From Aestuariispira ectoiniformans (GTDB taxonomy: Bacteria > Pseudomonadota > Alphaproteobacteria > UBA8366 > Aestuariispiraceae), in NCBI RefSeq assembly GCF_025136295.1, contig NZ_CP062788.1, forward strand, positions 1,643,001 to 1,707,000: a stretch of DNA of 64,000 nt, in the 5' to 3' direction. Shown here piece by piece: positions 62,972 through 64,000 of this stretch. Each line of letters opens with the position of its first letter. Within the stretch, counting starts at the first letter, position 1. The translations under genes were made by a program, and so were the position numbers. The notes under the pieces are model-generated. The model searched no databases, was not told the DNA's origin, and was given only the letters and a program-made list of their open reading frames with translations.

Positions 62972-64000
62972 CTAGCTTGCCTTTGCCAGATCCCCATGCG
63001 GGTCCAGCACATATTTTGCGGCGGCCCCTCCGTCGAAGGCGTGATACCCCTCGGCTGCATCGTCCAGGGGGATGATCTTTGCATTGACGATTTCTGCAAT
63101 ATTCAGCCGGTCATGCAGAATAGCCTGCATCAATTGACGGTTATATTTGATGACCGGGGTCTGCCCGGTATGGAAGCTTTGTGCCTTCGCCCAGCCAAGG
63201 CCAAAGCGCAGGCTCAGACTGCCCACTTTGGCGGCCTCGTCGACCGCACCCGGATCCTCGGTCACATAAAGTCCCGGGATGCCGATGGAACCGGCGGCGC
63301 GGGTGACTTCCATCATCTGGTTCAGGACGATCGCTGGCTGTTCCCCGCCTTTGTGGCCGCGTGCCTCAAAGCCAACGGCGTCAATGGCGCTGTCCACTTC
63401 CGGATCGCCGGTAACCTCTGCCACCATCTCGCCAAGACGGTCATGTTTGCCAAGGTCGATCGGGACAAAGCCCATCTTTTCCGCATGGGCCAGGCGATCC
63501 GGGTTGAAATCGCCGATCATCACAACGGCAGCCCCCAGGATGCGGGCGGAGGCGGCTGCGGCCAGGCCGACTGGACCGGCGCCCGCCACATAGACGGTGG
63601 AGCCGACACCGACGCCTGCATTGATTGCGCCATGAAAACCGGTGGGCAGGATGTCGGACAGCATGGTCAGGTCCTTGATTTTCGCCATCGCGCGGTCCTT
63701 GTCCGGGAAGCGCAGCAGGTTGAAATCAGCATAGGGGACCATGACATAACGAGCCTGTCCGCCGATCCACCCGCCCATGTCCACATAGCCATAGGCACCC
63801 CCGGCGCGTTCGGGATTCACGGTCAGGCAGACGCCGGTGTCCTGGCTTTTGCATGTACGGCAACGACCGCAGGCGACATTGAAGGGAACGGAAACCAGAT
63901 CGCCGACCTCGAGCATCTCCACATCAGCGCCTTTTTCGATGACCTCGCCAGTGATTTCGTGACCCAGGACGAGGCCTTCCGGTGCGGTGGTCCGCCCGCG
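62972..64000 (-). CDS. fdhA: Glutathione-independent formaldehyde dehydrogenase (5' end beyond window)
   Basis: At least 343 codons; the frame runs off the right edge with no start. Visible parts: LVLGHEITGEVIEKG, zinc-site cysteines in CGRCRTCKSQDTGVC, the NAD fold VAGAGPVGLAAAASARILGA, VGFEARGHKGGEQPAIVLNQ, and FGLGWAKAQSFHTGQTPVIK. These match the long zinc alcohol dehydrogenases that oxidise formaldehyde without glutathione. It may serve to remove one-carbon product of the dimethylglycine-type oxidase, but the genes are distant. Confidence 0.88.
   Translation of the reverse strand, partial: RGRTTAPEGLVLGHEITGEVIEKGADVEMLEVGDLVSVPFNVACGRCRTCKSQDTGVCLTVNPERAGGAYGYVDMGGWIGGQARYVMVPYADFNLLRFPDKDRAMAKIKDLTMLSDILPTGFHGAINAGVGVGSTVYVAGAGPVGLAAAASARILGAAVVMIGDFNPDRLAHAEKMGFVPIDLGKHDRLGEMVAEVTGDPEVDSAIDAVGFEARGHKGGEQPAIVLNQMMEVTRAAGSIGIPGLYVTEDPGAVDEAAKVGSLSLRFGLGWAKAQSFHTGQTPVIKYNRQLMQAILHDRLNIAEIVNAKIIPLDDAAEGYHAFDGGAAAKYVLDPHGDLAKAS

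Noticed and set aside
1-64000. CRISPR arrays, tRNA or rRNA genes, prophage or insertion sequences
   Set aside because: No regularly spaced direct repeats, no tRNA T-loop and acceptor pairing, no rRNA blocks and no transposase or integrase frames were seen.

Overview
The window is a gene-dense stretch of an alphaproteobacterial chromosome, roughly 55-60% GC by eye. The placement rests on gene content and order: ClpS-ClpA, ruvCAB-ybgC-tolQRAB-pal-cpoB-tilS-ftsH-glmM, zapA-6S RNA-5-FTHF cyclo-ligase, an OxyR-linked ahpC/ahpD pair, DUF1127, DUF1192 and DUF4164 small proteins, and zinc-free forms of ribosomal proteins L31 and L36. A free-living, motile, respiratory organism (chemoreceptor, kynurenine pathway, dimethylglycine-type oxidase) such as a Rhodospirillales-like lineage fits, but genus cannot be read from the sequence.

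Layout. 0.2-4.3 kb, minus strand: rpmJ, a class I methyltransferase, clpA, clpS. 4.6-7.7 kb: EamA transporter, quinone oxidoreductase, DUF1192, 3-hydroxybutyrate dehydrogenase. 7.7-8.1 kb: no coding, but two tandem copies of a structured small-RNA gene. 8.1-14.4 kb: FAD/GcvT dehydrogenase with a divergent LysR regulator, then metY, an alpha/beta hydrolase and a thioesterase. 14.4-15.3 kb: a decayed GIY-YIG gene and palindromic repeats between two 20-bp direct repeats. 15.3-18.0 kb: peroxide defence (grxC, ahpC, a 51-codon ORF, ahpD, divergent oxyR). 18.1-22.4 kb: DinB, then GST-kynB-kynA-DUF1801-NIPSNAP, then hsp20 with a probable RNA thermometer. 22.5-31.4 kb, minus strand: chemoreceptor, rpmE, a MotB-like/MotA-like/OmpA-like trio, suhB, efp, thiE. 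31.4-39.1 kb: ppk2, an unknown protein with four internal repeats, gap, tkt, then zapA, 6S RNA, 5-FTHF cyclo-ligase and ymdB. 39.1-39.45 kb: a probable minus-strand structured RNA. 39.9-55.0 kb: yebC, ruvCAB, the Tol-Pal system, tilS, ftsH, a LysR regulator, glmM. 55.0-60.1 kb: a MocR-type regulator divergent from a DUF1127 protein, threonine dehydratase, group II decarboxylase and PhzF isomerase. 60.2-64.0 kb: a DUF2339 membrane protein and the 3' part of glutathione-independent formaldehyde dehydrogenase, cut by the window end.

How it fits together. Most of the window is core metabolism and envelope maintenance. The points most likely to be new are in the gaps: a tandem small-RNA pair (7.79-8.08 kb) whose hairpins covary and whose promoters carry a CtrA-like TTAA-N7-TTAG box; a ~310-nt minus-strand RNA (39.12-39.43 kb) with a strong intrinsic terminator; a small ORF with a perfect Shine-Dalgarno site inside the peroxide operon; and an uncharacterised MotA/MotB/OmpA-like trio that may form an ion-driven envelope machine. 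All function calls are from reading the sequence; no database search was run.
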